Shown: positions 1-11,600 of the stretch, in pieces
How positions within the stretch are numbered: position 1 is the first letter of the stretch
Layout: each line of letters starts with the position of its first letter
Source of the DNA: Gonapodya prolifera JEL478
Taxonomy: Eukaryota > Monoblepharomycota > Monoblepharidomycetes > Monoblepharidales > Gonapodyaceae
NCBI GenBank assembly: GCA_001574975.1
Contig: KQ965790.1
Coordinates: 7,676 to 71,675, forward strand
DNA length: 64,000 nucleotides
Direction of reading: 5' to 3'
Translations under genes and position numbers: made by a program
The notes under the pieces: model-generated
The model's database searches: none
Told to the model about the DNA's origin: nothing
Seen by the model: only the letters and a program-made list of their open reading frames with translations

Positions 1-90
1 AGGGAGCGAGTTGGGAGTTGACTCGCTCCGAGGGAGCGAGTTGCGAGTTGGACCTTTTTGAGCGAGTTACTCGCTCCCTCGTAACACTAA
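1..90. repeat. Short palindromic repeat cluster
   Basis: The motif GGGAGCGAGTT occurs directly at about 2 and 33. Its complement, ACTCGCTCC, occurs at about 21 and 70, and AGCGAGTTACTCGCT near 61-75 is a near-perfect palindrome. Together these form a compact cluster of inverted and direct copies cut by the window edge. It could be the end of a dispersed repeat or a foldback element. No coding capacity is visible. Confidence 0.5.
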
Positions 91-2384
91 GTGTGTGTGG
101 GGAATAGGGTGGATGTCGACCGCACGGGTTGTGGTGGAGATGTGTGAGAACGGTCACACAGCCCGCTGCCACCCTCGCACGCATCCCTGGCACCCCGACG
201 CCATCAATCCAGACGCCGGTAGGGCGACTAGCGGGGTGGGTAGAGGTTGCTTGGTGATCACGGTCTCGGCCCTCACAAAATAATGCAACACCGCCACCCT
301 GCCATTGCGACATATTTATTCCCGGTGTCTTCTGGGCGCACTCGAGAACCACTTGCGCTACTTCTGCGCCTCCTAGCGTTGCTCCACCGCTCGCTGACGT
401 CTGATTCCTCACCGGCTCTCACCTTCACCGCTGCCGAATTTCGCCGCCCGAGTGTGGTCCCCAATTCAAATTATTCAATTAACGGGCCCGTATTTACTCC
501 TAGTACGATCAAAACTTCTTTTAAATGTGAAATGTGAAATTTGTTTCAACGTGATGACGTTCCGGTGCCGTTCCCACCGCCCAGAGTTCTCCACTCCAGC
601 ACAACCATCCCATATTTTCAACCTAAATCGTCCCCCACTCACACTTCTCTCCGTCTCGCTTTTACTCCGTCGAAAACGTGCCTGCGTCCACCTCTCCAAT
701 ATCCCGCTGTCTCCAGCTCTTCTCCTCCTTTCGCACTCTCGAGTCCCGCAACCCTCACCCGACACGTCCCTCCCGCTATTCCTCGACTCTCCTCACCCTA
801 TCGCTACTCCCACGCCTTTGTCTCGTGTCCAAACTTTGTGGACCGCAATTTCGCCGCACCAAGGGCACAATGCAGCCACTCTTCCCTCCCTCCTGGGAGC
901 CCGACCCACGTTCGAAACGACACTCCTCTGGAGCCAGACCACTCAACTGACAGAATCGGCCCAGCCCGGCGCCCTGAAGCCCCCTCTTCATGGTTATGAG
1001 TAACTCGGACATCACTCGGAGCCCCTCTTCAACCGACAGTTCCTCCACAGCCTGTATCGGTTTCAGCGTATATACATGTACTCTTTTCGATAATCGGCCA
1101 ATCCTGCCTCCTTCGTGGACATGTGGACCGTCTCTACCGCCTCAACCTCCAACACCCCCCCATCACACCCCCAAGCCCAAAAACGCGTGGACGACACGAA
1201 GGGCCTCACTAAGCTGGTTTCCTTCACTAACCTCCTACAATTAGCAATAGTTCGATGCCAGGTTCCCTGGATAGAAGCGACGGACGGTGTAAAGGGGAGC
1301 GGATGACCTCGAGAGCAAAACAACACATGAGGGTGTAGACGAAGTCGATTCAATAAGAGAAATGGACGTGTCGTAGTTGAGAAAGAGAGGATTCGACGAG
1401 AAAGAGGCCCGCAGAGTGGGCGTGAGCGCGAACAAGCTCCACCTTTCCCGAGAGCACTCCACGCCAGATAAGACGTATTTTGTATTCTAAAGCACAGTTT
1501 TGATGGCCTCGGCGGGGGACGACGCGAATCTCTGTGTGGTCCCCTGTCCAAAGGGATAGTACTCAGCGTTCAAAGCATATGACTGGAAGGATCAAAATCC
1601 AGGATCGGTACACGTTGAAAGTCATCATAAGTCTTGGCAGTTTACGTACCATTTGTAAAGAATCATCAGGCCCATTCCTCACGAGAGTTTAGCATACTGC
1701 TCCCGATCCTCCACGAATTCGCGCATGCAAAGCAGTCGCAGACAACCAGGCTACATTGCTTGGGCCGTCCCCCTCTCGCAAGGCAGACCAAACTGGTCCA
1801 CCCCGGGGAATCCGACACTCTACCGCTTGAATACACACCCGACTCCGTGGTCGACCACGAGCGAGTCTGGGGCTTTCAGAGGCGGCCCGAGGCGCGTGTC
1901 GGAAAGCCACTCTTCGTTTCAAGAAAGGCATGAAGCGAAGGTTCGCGGTTTGTCGCGAGAGGGATACGACGAAATCCTGGGGCATTCGGGGGTAGGGGCG
2001 GAGAAGCAGGATCAGGAACGCCCAGGAAGCGCATCAGTAGTGCTGAAAAAATGTGGAAAGCTTCGTTGTTTCATTCGAGTGCCCGGCAGAACAAGCGGCT
2101 AATACTGAGCGGATGCAATTATTCCACCACCATGTAACTCAATTAACTTCACTCTGCAGCTGATGACGTTAGTTCTTGCCGAAGTTGTAGCTTCTCATAC
2201 TCTTGGTAGATTTTAATTTTATAATTTGGTTAGAAACGCAACACCAGTTTCCACAGCTGACGTAGTCTTAATTCAACCCTTTGCCTCCGGATCGATAGTG
2301 TTGGGACTGGCGAATGTGTTTGATCGAACCAAGTAGCACCACAGACTGAGACTTCTCTCGACACACGACCTTGTCTCGCCCGCG
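91..2384. other. Long stretch without a supportable gene
   Basis: No reading frame here resembles a known protein, and none shows convincing splice-linked exons. About 550-980 is pyrimidine-rich on the plus strand, which produces long but low-complexity open frames on both strands. The last 250 bp before 2385 probably contain the RPC6 promoter. A short unrecognised gene cannot be excluded around 1100-1300. Confidence 0.5.
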
Positions 2385-4841
2385 ATGTCCTCGCCCTCCG
2401 ATCCGTACAAACAGTACGGCGTCGAGGGTGACAGCGTCACGCTCATTAACCTCTTCTCCATGCACCCCAAGGTGCGTGAGCGATGAATCTCGCAATCGCG
2501 GCGCTGATTCACATCCCTCACGCAATCCGTTACCCCCCTCCCCCCCAACCACCAGGGCGTCTCCGAACTCTCCCTGCAAAAGGAATTCGGGCATACCTTC
2601 ACGCGAGATGCCTTGATGGACGCCATAAATGATTTGCTGGCCAAGGTGACTGCTGCGCGTGCTCTCCATCCCGTTTGGCTTCCTTCTCACTCCACGTCCG
2701 CCCGCTTCTGCCGCCGTTTTCGATCCAGAACATTCTCTCGATTTTGGGCGTGGGGCAGGAGAAAGGATTCTTCCTCAATGCGCCAAATGAGGTGCCACTG
2801 TGAGTTTAGTGGAGGAACGGCGAGGTGGGCGAGGCGGAACCGTGGGGCATTCGGTGCCTGAAGCATAAGCGCAAAGAGCAGTGAAGCTGGTTTCCAGCGA
2901 AACAGGGAGGGGGGGGGGGTGGAGCGACCATGGTACATCCTGTGTGTGGTGCAATCAAATCCACGGAAAGGCAGCCGGAGTGTACCTTTGTGAACGGAAG
3001 TTGTGGACGCTCTCTGTGAGTCTGGATGTGATGTGTGCGGAAGGGGGCAAAGGTGCGGGCGGGGAGCACCTCGTGAGGTTGGACGAGGGAATAAGAGGGG
3101 TTGGTTCGGCAACCCAGCAACGCTCATCGGCCTACGCCCTCCAACCACCTCCCCCTCACATTCTCACATTACCTGCACTCACGTCTCCTCGTTGTCCGTC
3201 GATGGCCTCCACCTTCCACCCCCACCCACACATTCTCACATCCACTCCACTTCACTCCACCCTACTTTCACCTCACCACCGCGCGCAGCCTCGCCTCCCT
3301 GGACCAAAACGCGCGCGTGGTGTACCTCAACGTGAAGCTCGCGGCTGACCGCGGGATTGCCGTGAAGCAGCTGACGGCGCGGTGCAGCCTGCATCAGAAG
3401 GTCGTGCAGGACGCGCTGAAATTGCTGGAGAAGAAGGGCGCCGTGAAGGCTGTCAAGGGGGTTAAGGTGAGTGGCTCGCTCGCTCGAGTGTGCTGTTTCC
3501 GATGAATGGACTAACAAAGGCTGATATATTAACCTTGCCATTCCCCAAAATCAAACCCACCGAACCCGTCATATCCGCCACCCCCAATTACCCACCCACC
3601 ACCCAACCCCGGGCCCCACGCCAGAACACGATCCGCCGCCTGTACATGCTCGCGAACCTGAAACCGAGCGCCGAGATCACGGGCGGGCTGTGGTACAGCG
3701 ACCAGGTGCTTGACCAGGAGTTCATCGAGGTGCTGGCGGACGTGTGTCATCAGTATGTTGCCGAGCATGTGGGTGGGGTGGCGTCATGGTTGTGCCGTTA
3801 CGTTTAATGGACTCTTGTCTCGTCATACTGAAATGGACTCTTACCCCACGTCAAACCCCCACCACCCATCCGCCGACCTCACAATACCCCCACCACCCAC
3901 CATCGACAAAGTCGATCCCCCCGCGCGCCCCACCCGGCACGCTGTACCCCTCCACGTACGAGCGGTACGTGACGCTAGGCCAGATCCGGCGGCACGTGAT
4001 CGAGTCCCGCGTGCTGAACGAGATCCCGACGAGGGCGGACATCAGGACGATCTTGAACCGACTGTGCTTTGACGGCAAAGTTGAGCGGAGGAGGGTTGGT
4101 GGGGGTGGGGTTGTGGGCGTGTCGGGGTTGGGAGTGGCGTTGGGGATGGGGATGAGTGCAGGGGCGGTAGGGTGAGTTGCGTGGTGTGTTCGGAAAGGCG
4201 TACAGCTTTTATACCCTAAACCGTACCGTTGTCATTCTTTCTGGTCAACCTCCCTGTTCATACTACCTGCTTTTCCTCCCGTTTCATCCTCCCTGCTCAT
4301 CCTCCTCTTCATATCCGACTATGCCATTACTCCCAATCGACTATCACCCCGTCATACAATATGGACTCATACCCACTCATTCTCCATGGACTATCACCCC
4401 GTCATACTCTATACTTCATGGACTCTCACCCCGTTATACTTCATGGACTATCACCCCTCATACTCCATGGACTATCACCCCGTCATACTACATGGAATGT
4501 TACCCCTCCTTGCCAACTCTAGTGATGCGGCGGCTGCGGACGACGATGACGAGGGGGAGGAGTGGAGCGATGACGAAGGAGGGGGATCCGGCAAGGGGGA
4601 GGCGTTTTGCTACAAGGCGACCCAGCAAGGGATGCAGCGAAGGAAGGGAGTGATTGAGCGCGACGCGTGGACGGACGTGCCGTGCGGGCGGTGTCCCGTG
4701 TTTGACGAGTGCTGGGAGGGCGGGGCGGTGTCACCGGCGTCGTGCGTGTACTATAAGACGTGGCTGGGCAAGGTTGCCAAGAGCGGGACGGCGAGTGGGG
4801 TCAATGGGGTGAATGGGGCGAATGTACAGAACATGTTCTGA
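2385..4841 (+). CDS. RPC34: RNA polymerase III subunit RPC6 (RPC34)
   Basis: Subunit of the Pol III heterotrimer (RPC3/RPC6/RPC7) that acts in promoter opening and TFIIIB contact in the nucleus. The gene has at least five coding exons. The first begins with MSSPSDPYKQYG and leads into the first winged helix (GVSELSLQKEFG). Later exons encode the second winged helix (NARVVYLNVKLAADRGI), a third module (RRLYMLANLKPSAEITGG) and GTLYPSTYERYVTLGQIRRH. The last exon has an acidic linker followed by the iron-sulfur motif: cysteines spaced C-x2-C-x5-C-x10-C (CGRCPVFDEC, then SPASC), as in human RPC6. The start is the first ATG in frame with the conserved N terminus. Two introns carry a shared minisatellite. 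STPG2 follows on the same strand after about 200 bp. Confidence 0.93.
3804..3862 (+). repeat. Two minisatellite units in an RPC6 intron
   Basis: Two degenerate copies of an ATGGACTCTTACCCC-like unit lie inside an RPC6 intron. The same unit is expanded in a downstream intron of the same gene at about 4320-4510. Confidence 0.6.
4320..4510 (+). repeat. Minisatellite, about 7 units of ~25 bp, in an RPC6 intron
   Basis: Tandem units begin ATGGACTATCACCCCGTCAT and vary by substitutions and small indels (one unit is about 32 bp). The array fills most of the last long RPC6 intron, just before the exon that begins the acidic linker. The open frames through it in all three phases are a by-product of repetition. 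Confidence 0.85.
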
Positions 4842-5047
4842 GTGGAGCGGGTGGGTGGTTGGGAGAAAGGAGACGGGAGACGGGAGTTGGGTGGGATTCT
4901 TTGCACGCATTTAGAAAACACGATTGATCGCATTACATCTGTAGTTTACATCAACGAAATCAAGTCAAATTAAAATATGTGAGGGAAAGGAGCGACTGGT
5001 CTGTGGTCGATCAATAGTTTAGCCTGAGTCCGCGGTGTCTTCCCCCC
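4842..5047. other. Spacer between RPC6 and STPG2
   Basis: About 206 bp between the RPC6 stop and the STPG2 start. It must hold the RPC6 3' end and the STPG2 promoter. No clear motif was seen. Confidence 0.4.
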
Positions 5048-8000
5048 ATGTACTCCCGTGCGCCGCGCGAGTTCTTCCACGTGGACGGGAATCCCGAGCT
5101 GGGACCGGGCTGCTACGGGGCTGAGTCGACGGGTGGTCGACGGTGCGGATTGGAGGGTGGCGAGGGGGATGATGCGAAGACAGCGAGCAGAGGGACGATG
5201 GAGAGATCGAAGGGGGGGGGGATGCGCATTGCGTAGACGGCAGACGGAGAGGAGGGCGAGGAGGGGAGGGCGAGAGGAGGAGAGGAGGAGAGGAGGAGAG
5301 ATGCTGAGACGGTACCCATTTGCACCCCTCGAGCGCTTGTTCTCACCATTCCACCCCCTTCCCACCTCAACAACCACCCCAGCCAAGCCTACGCACCCTT
5401 CTCCGCCGTTGCGCCTCGCGTGTCCATATTCGACGACCTCGTCGGGCACACGCCCGCACCCACATCGTACCAGGCAAAGTACCAGGCGCTCTCATGCCAC
5501 ATGCAATCAGACGCTCCGTCCTTTGGGAGGTCAAGAATTGAGAGGTTCAAGCCCCCGTCCTCGGATTCGCCCGGTCCGACGGCGTATGGCGGTGGAGAGG
5601 CGTGGGATATGGTGAGTCGACCTGCGAGGTCTGGAGTGCAGAGCACGGAAGACCGAGCTGTCCAGAGCCGAGGCCTAAGCGCGAGAGCGCTGACCGAGGC
5701 TGTCCGCCGGAGGCGAATTCCCGCGAAGCGAAATACTTTCACAGAGTGAGATGAGGTCTCGGCGCGATAGCGCCGACCGAGGCGGCGATTATCCTGAGTG
5801 AAGAGTGCATATTCCCACCGGAGGCGAATGATCTTATTGCGCAGAGGGCGGAGCGCATACACCTAATACATTCGTACTCATAGATGTTTGCTTCTCCTTC
5901 TCCTTCACCACCATTTCATTCAGCGACCATTATCCACGTCGCCTACAACAACCACCACCACACGTGGGCACATGCTCGCACGCGGCCGCAGTCCCGCTAC
6001 GGGCTCCGATATTGACGATGGGGAGGAGGAGACCGTCTCCCCACCATCCACATCCATGCGCCGACGCGTGACGTCACGGTCATCCACAAAATCTTCCAAA
6101 CCTCGTGTCCACGCTCACGCCCACGCTCGCGCCCGATCACACGGTCAAGGCAAAGCCAAAGTCACGTGGACGCGCAAGTTCCTCCCGCCAAGCATACCCT
6201 ACAGGTCCACCGCCAACGGGTACACGGAGACGGAGACGGGCGAGCTGGTGCCCAGGCGGGTGGAGGAGGACGCCGCGGCGCATGATAAGGAGAAGGAGAG
6301 GGAGAAGGACAAGGAGGTGGGTTGACACACCCGAGACGGCGAAGACGGCGTGGTGGACTTTTTTGGGGCTCGATTGTTTTGTGTGAATGAGTGGACCGGG
6401 GTCCGATCAAGGATTGATGTGCGACAGCGGGCCTTCTTCGATTCATTTACTGATTATCGTGTGGAGAAATACCTGTTCTGTTATCGCTTGGTGTTTGGGT
6501 GTGGATGAATGCCTGTTCTATTATCGCTTGGCGTTGGGGTGTGGAGAAATGCCACCTGTGTCCGATCAAGGCTCGACGCTTGGTGTTTTAGTGTGGACGA
6601 AGGGGAACGAGGAAGGGAAAAAGCTAACCACCCTCCATTCCCAGCCATCCTCCACCTCCCCCAAATCGACAAAACACCTTCGCGGTGTCTCATTCGGCCC
6701 ACCCGCTGCCCCCTCCGCCTCCTCCCCTACGACGGACCGCATCTCCTGGTTCAAACCCACCGAAGCACCCTCTCCAACCTCATACGATGTGAACCACGCA
6801 CTGCAGTACATCTCGGGAAAATCTCCCGAAGGCGGTGCGTCGGGTGGTAAGGCGCCCGGACTCGCCCTCGGTGGCGGCGCGAGGTGGTGTGAGAAGATCG
6901 TCAGAGACGCAGAGAGAGATGCGGTGCCCGGGCCGGGCGAGTACGAGGACGGAGGCGGCGCCCTTGGGCGTGGTCAGGGAGATAGAGGAAAGAGGGCGTC
7001 TCCAGAATTTCGTGAGTTGAAACCCGAAACCCGAAACCCGGTTCACGGATGAATTCACTCAAGGTTTTCGCATGCATTCTTGAAATTTCCTAGGGAGCAA
7101 AGTCGGCCGCTTTTCCAACCTGTTTGGCTTCTGCACCGCCCGAAATCACCTCCAGTTGACCAAAACCCCCGGCCCTGGGGCGTACAACGTCTCCAACTCA
7201 CGACGTGCCTCGTTCCACTCCAACCCATCAACCCAACCCAAAGAACATACAGCTTCTTCACCTTCATCCGCACCCTCACACATTGGCCCGTCGACCCCCG
7301 GCACCACCCACAGTTCTCCCACGCGCTCCCTGTTCGACCGCCCCCGCCCCGTCTCCCAACCCTTTGGCGGAACCAGCAAGCGCTTTTCCCCGCCCGACCA
7401 TCCCCGTCCCACCACCGCTCCCGGCCCCGGCTCGTACGACGTCGGAGCACCACCCGCGTCCACCGCCGCGCCGCGCAGAGGGCCGCTCAGATCGCACAGC
7501 CACGGGGCGTTCGGGTGCGTCTCGGAGCGATTCACACGGCCGTCCACGACGGACCGCACGCCGGGACCTGGAGAGTACGGAGGGGAGTCAGAGCCAGTGC
7601 CGGCGCGAGCCCGAGCGAGGGGTCATGGCATCCGATCCCGAACAGCCAGCGACGATGCGGGAGCCGTGGCACCCCGGCACACCACCAAGCAAGGGCACCC
7701 TTTGCGCCCGACGGATGCGCAGCTTCTCGTGCGTCTCCTGCGCGGATCCGTGATGAGCGACGACGAGAAGCGCCGGGTGCTCAGAGTGATCCTTGGAGGG
7801 GCTGCGCGCTTGGGTGCCGCAGGGGGAGCGACACAGGTCGACGTGGATCAGGCTGAGGCAATGCTGACTGGAATGGTGGGCGTGGCAGAGGAGGGAAATT
7901 TGGGCTTTGGAACGAGTGGGAAGAGGTTTACAGATGAGGGCCGTGATGGCCCACCGGCACCAGCAGCCTACGATGTCGAAGAAGCATTTAAGAAGGTCAA

Positions 8001-8566
8001 GGATAGAGGGAAGTCTGTAGGGAGAGGCGTACTGAGCAGTAACGACAAGAGAGATTTGCTGGCAGGTGTGTGAGGGGTGGGGGAAGCACATCCACAGTCA
8101 TGAGACCAGGTCAGTGCTCACGATGAATGTGTTGTATCTCTATTTAGATCTGCACGTCGATACGCACGCTGCAATCCCGGCTCCAGGAAGCTACGAGCCC
8201 TACCAACAGTCCGCTGACGCTCATGACAACCCGAACCGAGCGCCGTTTTTAACAACAGTGAGTGGTGTGGGAACATAAGTTAACTTTTCCTCAAATGCTT
8301 TGAGCGCCGGTCTATTGTGATTGCAGGATCAACGAATGGTGTTAAAAGTACCTGACGTTCCTGGACCGGGATCTTACGTATCCTCAGGTGACATTGTGAA
8401 ACCGACCCATAACGTTACCCTGCACGGTGGTGTTCGAAAAAAGAGCACAAAGAAAACAACGGTAGAGCGACAACCACCACCTCTCCCCAAGGGGGGATTG
8501 ATGCCTCTGGACTATCTCAAGCAACCGCCTCACTTGGTAAAACGTAACGGTATTAACGTGACATAA
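5048..8566 (+). CDS. STPG2: Sperm-tail PG-rich repeat protein (STPG2-like), axonemal
   Basis: SHIPPO/STPG-family protein, expected to bind axonemal microtubules of the zoospore flagellum. The N terminus (MYSRAPREFFHVDGN, then LGPGCY and AYAPFSAVAPR) matches the start of vertebrate STPG2, which also opens with MY-x-RAPR and a similar SYAPF motif. About eleven PG-rich motifs follow across the exons: TPAPTSY, SPGPTAY, APSPTSY, VPGPGEY, TPGPGAY, APGPGSY, TPGPGEY, PPAPAAY, IPAPGSY and VPGPGSY. The exon near 6160-6315 (VTWTRKFLPPSIPYRS) also has an STPG2-like pattern. Several introns contain repeats. The last exon ends at 8566, 82 bp from the stop of convergent CEP120. Exon borders in 5600-6700 are approximate. 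Confidence 0.85.
5655..5850 (+). repeat. Dispersed GC-rich repeat, two internal copies, in STPG2 intron
   Basis: Two related blocks lie inside an STPG2 intron. One contains GCGAGAGCGCTGACCGAGGC followed by TGTCCGCCGGAGGCGAA. The other contains GCGATAGCGCCGACCGAGGC and later CCGGAGGCGAA. A third relative occurs at about 56464-56545 in the same window. Confidence 0.6.
6459..6600 (+). repeat. 40-bp tandem repeat in STPG2 intron
   Basis: Units start at 6459, 6499 and 6539 with GTGTGGAGAAATxCC or GTGTGGATGAATGCC, followed by TGTTCTxTTATCGCTTGG. The third unit diverges and runs into a partly related GTGTCCGATCAAGG segment that also occurs at about 6399. The repeat lies within the intron between the KDKE-ending exon and the exon reading SSTSPKSTKHLRG. 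Confidence 0.75.
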
Positions 8567-8648
8567 CAATAGAATGTGCAAATCAAGTGTATCTACATTG
8601 GAATAGCCTGTGAAATTTCAGTGGAGGTCCATCATTGCCCCATCAGCC

Positions 8649-11600
8649 TCAAGCCATCACCAATTGCCGCATCCTCGCCTCGAGCTCCACCACAAGTGCG
8701 TCGTTCCTAGTGTATAAGCCCGTTTTCAGCAACCCGTCACGCTCCAGACGTAACCTTTCCACTTCCGCGCGAAGCTTTGGGTTCAGCTTTGACAAATCGC
8801 CCATAAGGAGGTCAGTCCCTCGAGAATTAGCCGTCCCACTACCAATTTGGTTGGAATGACCATCATTTCGAGCGCGCCTCGATGCAGAACGGACTCCCCC
8901 ACTGAGCTCCGTTGTGGAGTCGTATTGATCCGAAGCAATGCCTTCGTCGGAATTGTCACTCGAGTAACCTGTGTCTCTTGATGCGCCTTGCGACCGTTTC
9001 CTCCTCGGCGCTTTACCGGCACGCTCCACCTTTGCTCGCATCTCTTCGAGCTCTCTTTTGATCTGGGTAAGCGCATCTCGATCACCCGCTGCTCCCACTG
9101 CGTCCTCCTTGGCAGCCCGGGCTTTCGCAACCTCTAGCTCCCGAGTCGCAGCCTTCAAGCCCTCTTCCACTTCGTCCGCCCATCTCCGTTTCATCTTGGC
9201 CAACTCCTTGAGCGCCCCGACCCAACGTGCCTTGTACGCTGCCCGCTTTGCTTGTTCACTCTCGAGTCGTCTCATCAAACGGTCACGGTCCGCGGCCACT
9301 TGGACTAGCTGCCCTCTCAACGCTGACTCAGGTGCTGAGCTTGATGCTTTGCGGATTTCTGCGACCTCAGTTTCCACCCTTACCCGCATCTCCCGCTCAC
9401 GATCCCGCTCAACTTCCGCTCGGCGAGCACGATCCTCAGCATCCGCCGTTTTCCGCTGTTGAAGTTCGAGTAACGATCGACTTTCACCTTCCATACGTGT
9501 AACTTGTTCCCTCATGGCCTTTTGCGCTCGCTCTTCACTCCATCGAACCTCCGCTTCCCGAGCGCGAACATCCACCTCAGCCTGAATGATTTTTTGTTCT
9601 CGCTCTTCGAGAGTGGCGAGCATTTGCGCGACTTGGCTTTCTAGCCGCACAAACTCTTCAATCTTACGTCGTAGCGCGTCGTCTCGGTCACGGTTTCTCT
9701 TCCGCCACTCTTCCGTCAATTTCGACAGCAATTCTGACTCTCGGGACCTTAAGTGCTCGACAAAACGTGCCTCCTCAGCCCGTTTCCACTGCTCCAGTTC
9801 CTGCACCGCACGATACTCAGCAGTAGCGTGAATTCTGTCTGACGATGCTGGTGATGCCGCTCGCTGCGCTCCGCCACGACCTGATTGGTTTCGCCCCGGT
9901 GTTCGCGATTGTGAGACATTCCTTGCAGGCGAGCCATTCTGCAATTGACCAGCATCCTCGTTCTGTTCAGCGACGGCTTCATCATATTGCCCAACGGCTC
10001 CAAAGTCTTCCAGCCCAAGCACGATCCGAACTTCCCCTTCCCTCTTCCCCTTTAAAGAGCTTCCTTCTCGTGCTTCTGCTGTAATGGGGATCCAGCCATC
10101 CCACGTTCGCAAGCCAATAGTCCGTCCATCCTCCAACGACTCCCGCGTCTCTCGCGCAGAGTATAATCCTCCCATCCTGACTTCGGCTTCTCCAAGTTTC
10201 ACATCCTTGTCTCTGCCCTCAGCGTCTTTCCCCCACGCCTCTATAATCAACGGGAGAGCCTCCAAGTACGTCCGGAGTTGGTGGTCCGCCATGACAAACT
10301 CGAAAGCAACATAGCCGTTTGGTACTCGAACCTCAGGTGATCGGGTTGACTTGCTTCCAGATGGGGGGACTTCAGCAACACCGGATATCACACGTCCGGC
10401 GGTGCCAAGAGCCGGGTATGAATATCGGAAAACGACATGACGGTTCGCTGGTGTGTGGCGAATGGTCCGAATGTCAATGGAAAGTCGATATTGAGTCCAT
10501 GGTTGCACACTAGCTGCCACAATGTGATCTCCGTTTGGCAAGGCTGGAGCGTCAGCAGGAGGATTTGCAACACGATCTCCTGTTGGTGGGGAAGGAGATC
10601 GCGCAAACGGATTCCCACGAAGAGGGTCAGTCGCCCCTATAGAAGAAACGGGAATGTTCTGCAAGTTTTGCGCCTCCCGGACGACCTCTGGCAGAACATG
10701 AGCTGTGCCATCCCCTTCATCAAGTGTTATAGACACGCCAACTCCAGGCCCTCGTTCAGGTTCGCTGATAATCGCGTGCCGAATGTTGCTCATCGGATAC
10801 AACCCATCGATTCCTCTCGCACCATCATCCGCTTCGGCCGCGTCCTCCAGTAAAGCTGTGAGAGGAATGTCGGCAGATCCTAGCACCCGGGTTTCATGGT
10901 ATAAGTACACAATAAGTCTTTTTGTTTCCCGAATAAAGGAGCAGATCTCTTCCCATGAAGACCGAATGGCGATTGAAACTCTTTCAGCCGTGAAGTTGGG
11001 ATTGCTTGCGTCGCTGAACTTATCCGAGACAATATCATTACCGAGAAATGAGTAGTAAAAGTAGAAACCAGATGCCCATCCTCGAGCGGCTTCCCCGGGC
11101 CACTCCCGGGAGGCAACATCAACCAGCGAATTCAGATTGCGAGCCAGTGATATGGTGATAGACAGTCGGTAATTATGACTGCCTTGTCCTATCTGGTAAT
11201 AGCCAGCTTCGCCGAGGCGGACTGGAATCTGATGTGACACGGGACGCGTACTCGGAGCTGTCGCGGTGAGTACAGCGCCTGACGGACTCAAGGGTGCAGC
11301 ATGCGTTTGATATCGAGATACCGGTGATGATTCTCTCGGAGAGAGCGGAGATGCGTTGGACGAGCTGGAAGAAGATTTTCGTCGGTGTCGTTCTTCATCG
11401 TTTGCAGCTCCTTGCAGTCGGTCCTTTGGAGCTTCATGACTGTCATCTGGGGATCTCCGCATGAAATTCGGACCCTCTGCAGCGGAGCTAGCTTTGTGTT
11501 CGCTGGCGGAAGGGGAGAAATTTTCGTCCAACTGAAAGTGGGAGATTGTCAGTTCCAATCACCGACGCTCGCAGTAAGAGCACACCACCACCGTCCCGAA

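Noticed and set aside
452-1003. Long plus- and minus-strand frames in the first kilobase
   Set aside because: The region is pyrimidine-rich, all frames stay open together, and the translations are low-complexity Ser/Pro/Leu or Arg-rich.
4229-4653. Plus-strand frames reading repeated MDYHPVIL-like peptides
   Set aside because: These are translations of the intronic minisatellite in RPC6, not of a separate gene.
8971-9462. Plus-strand frame of 163 codons inside CEP120
   Set aside because: It is antisense to the coiled-coil exon of CEP120, and its Ser/Ala-rich content mirrors the Glu/Arg/Ala-rich sense frame.
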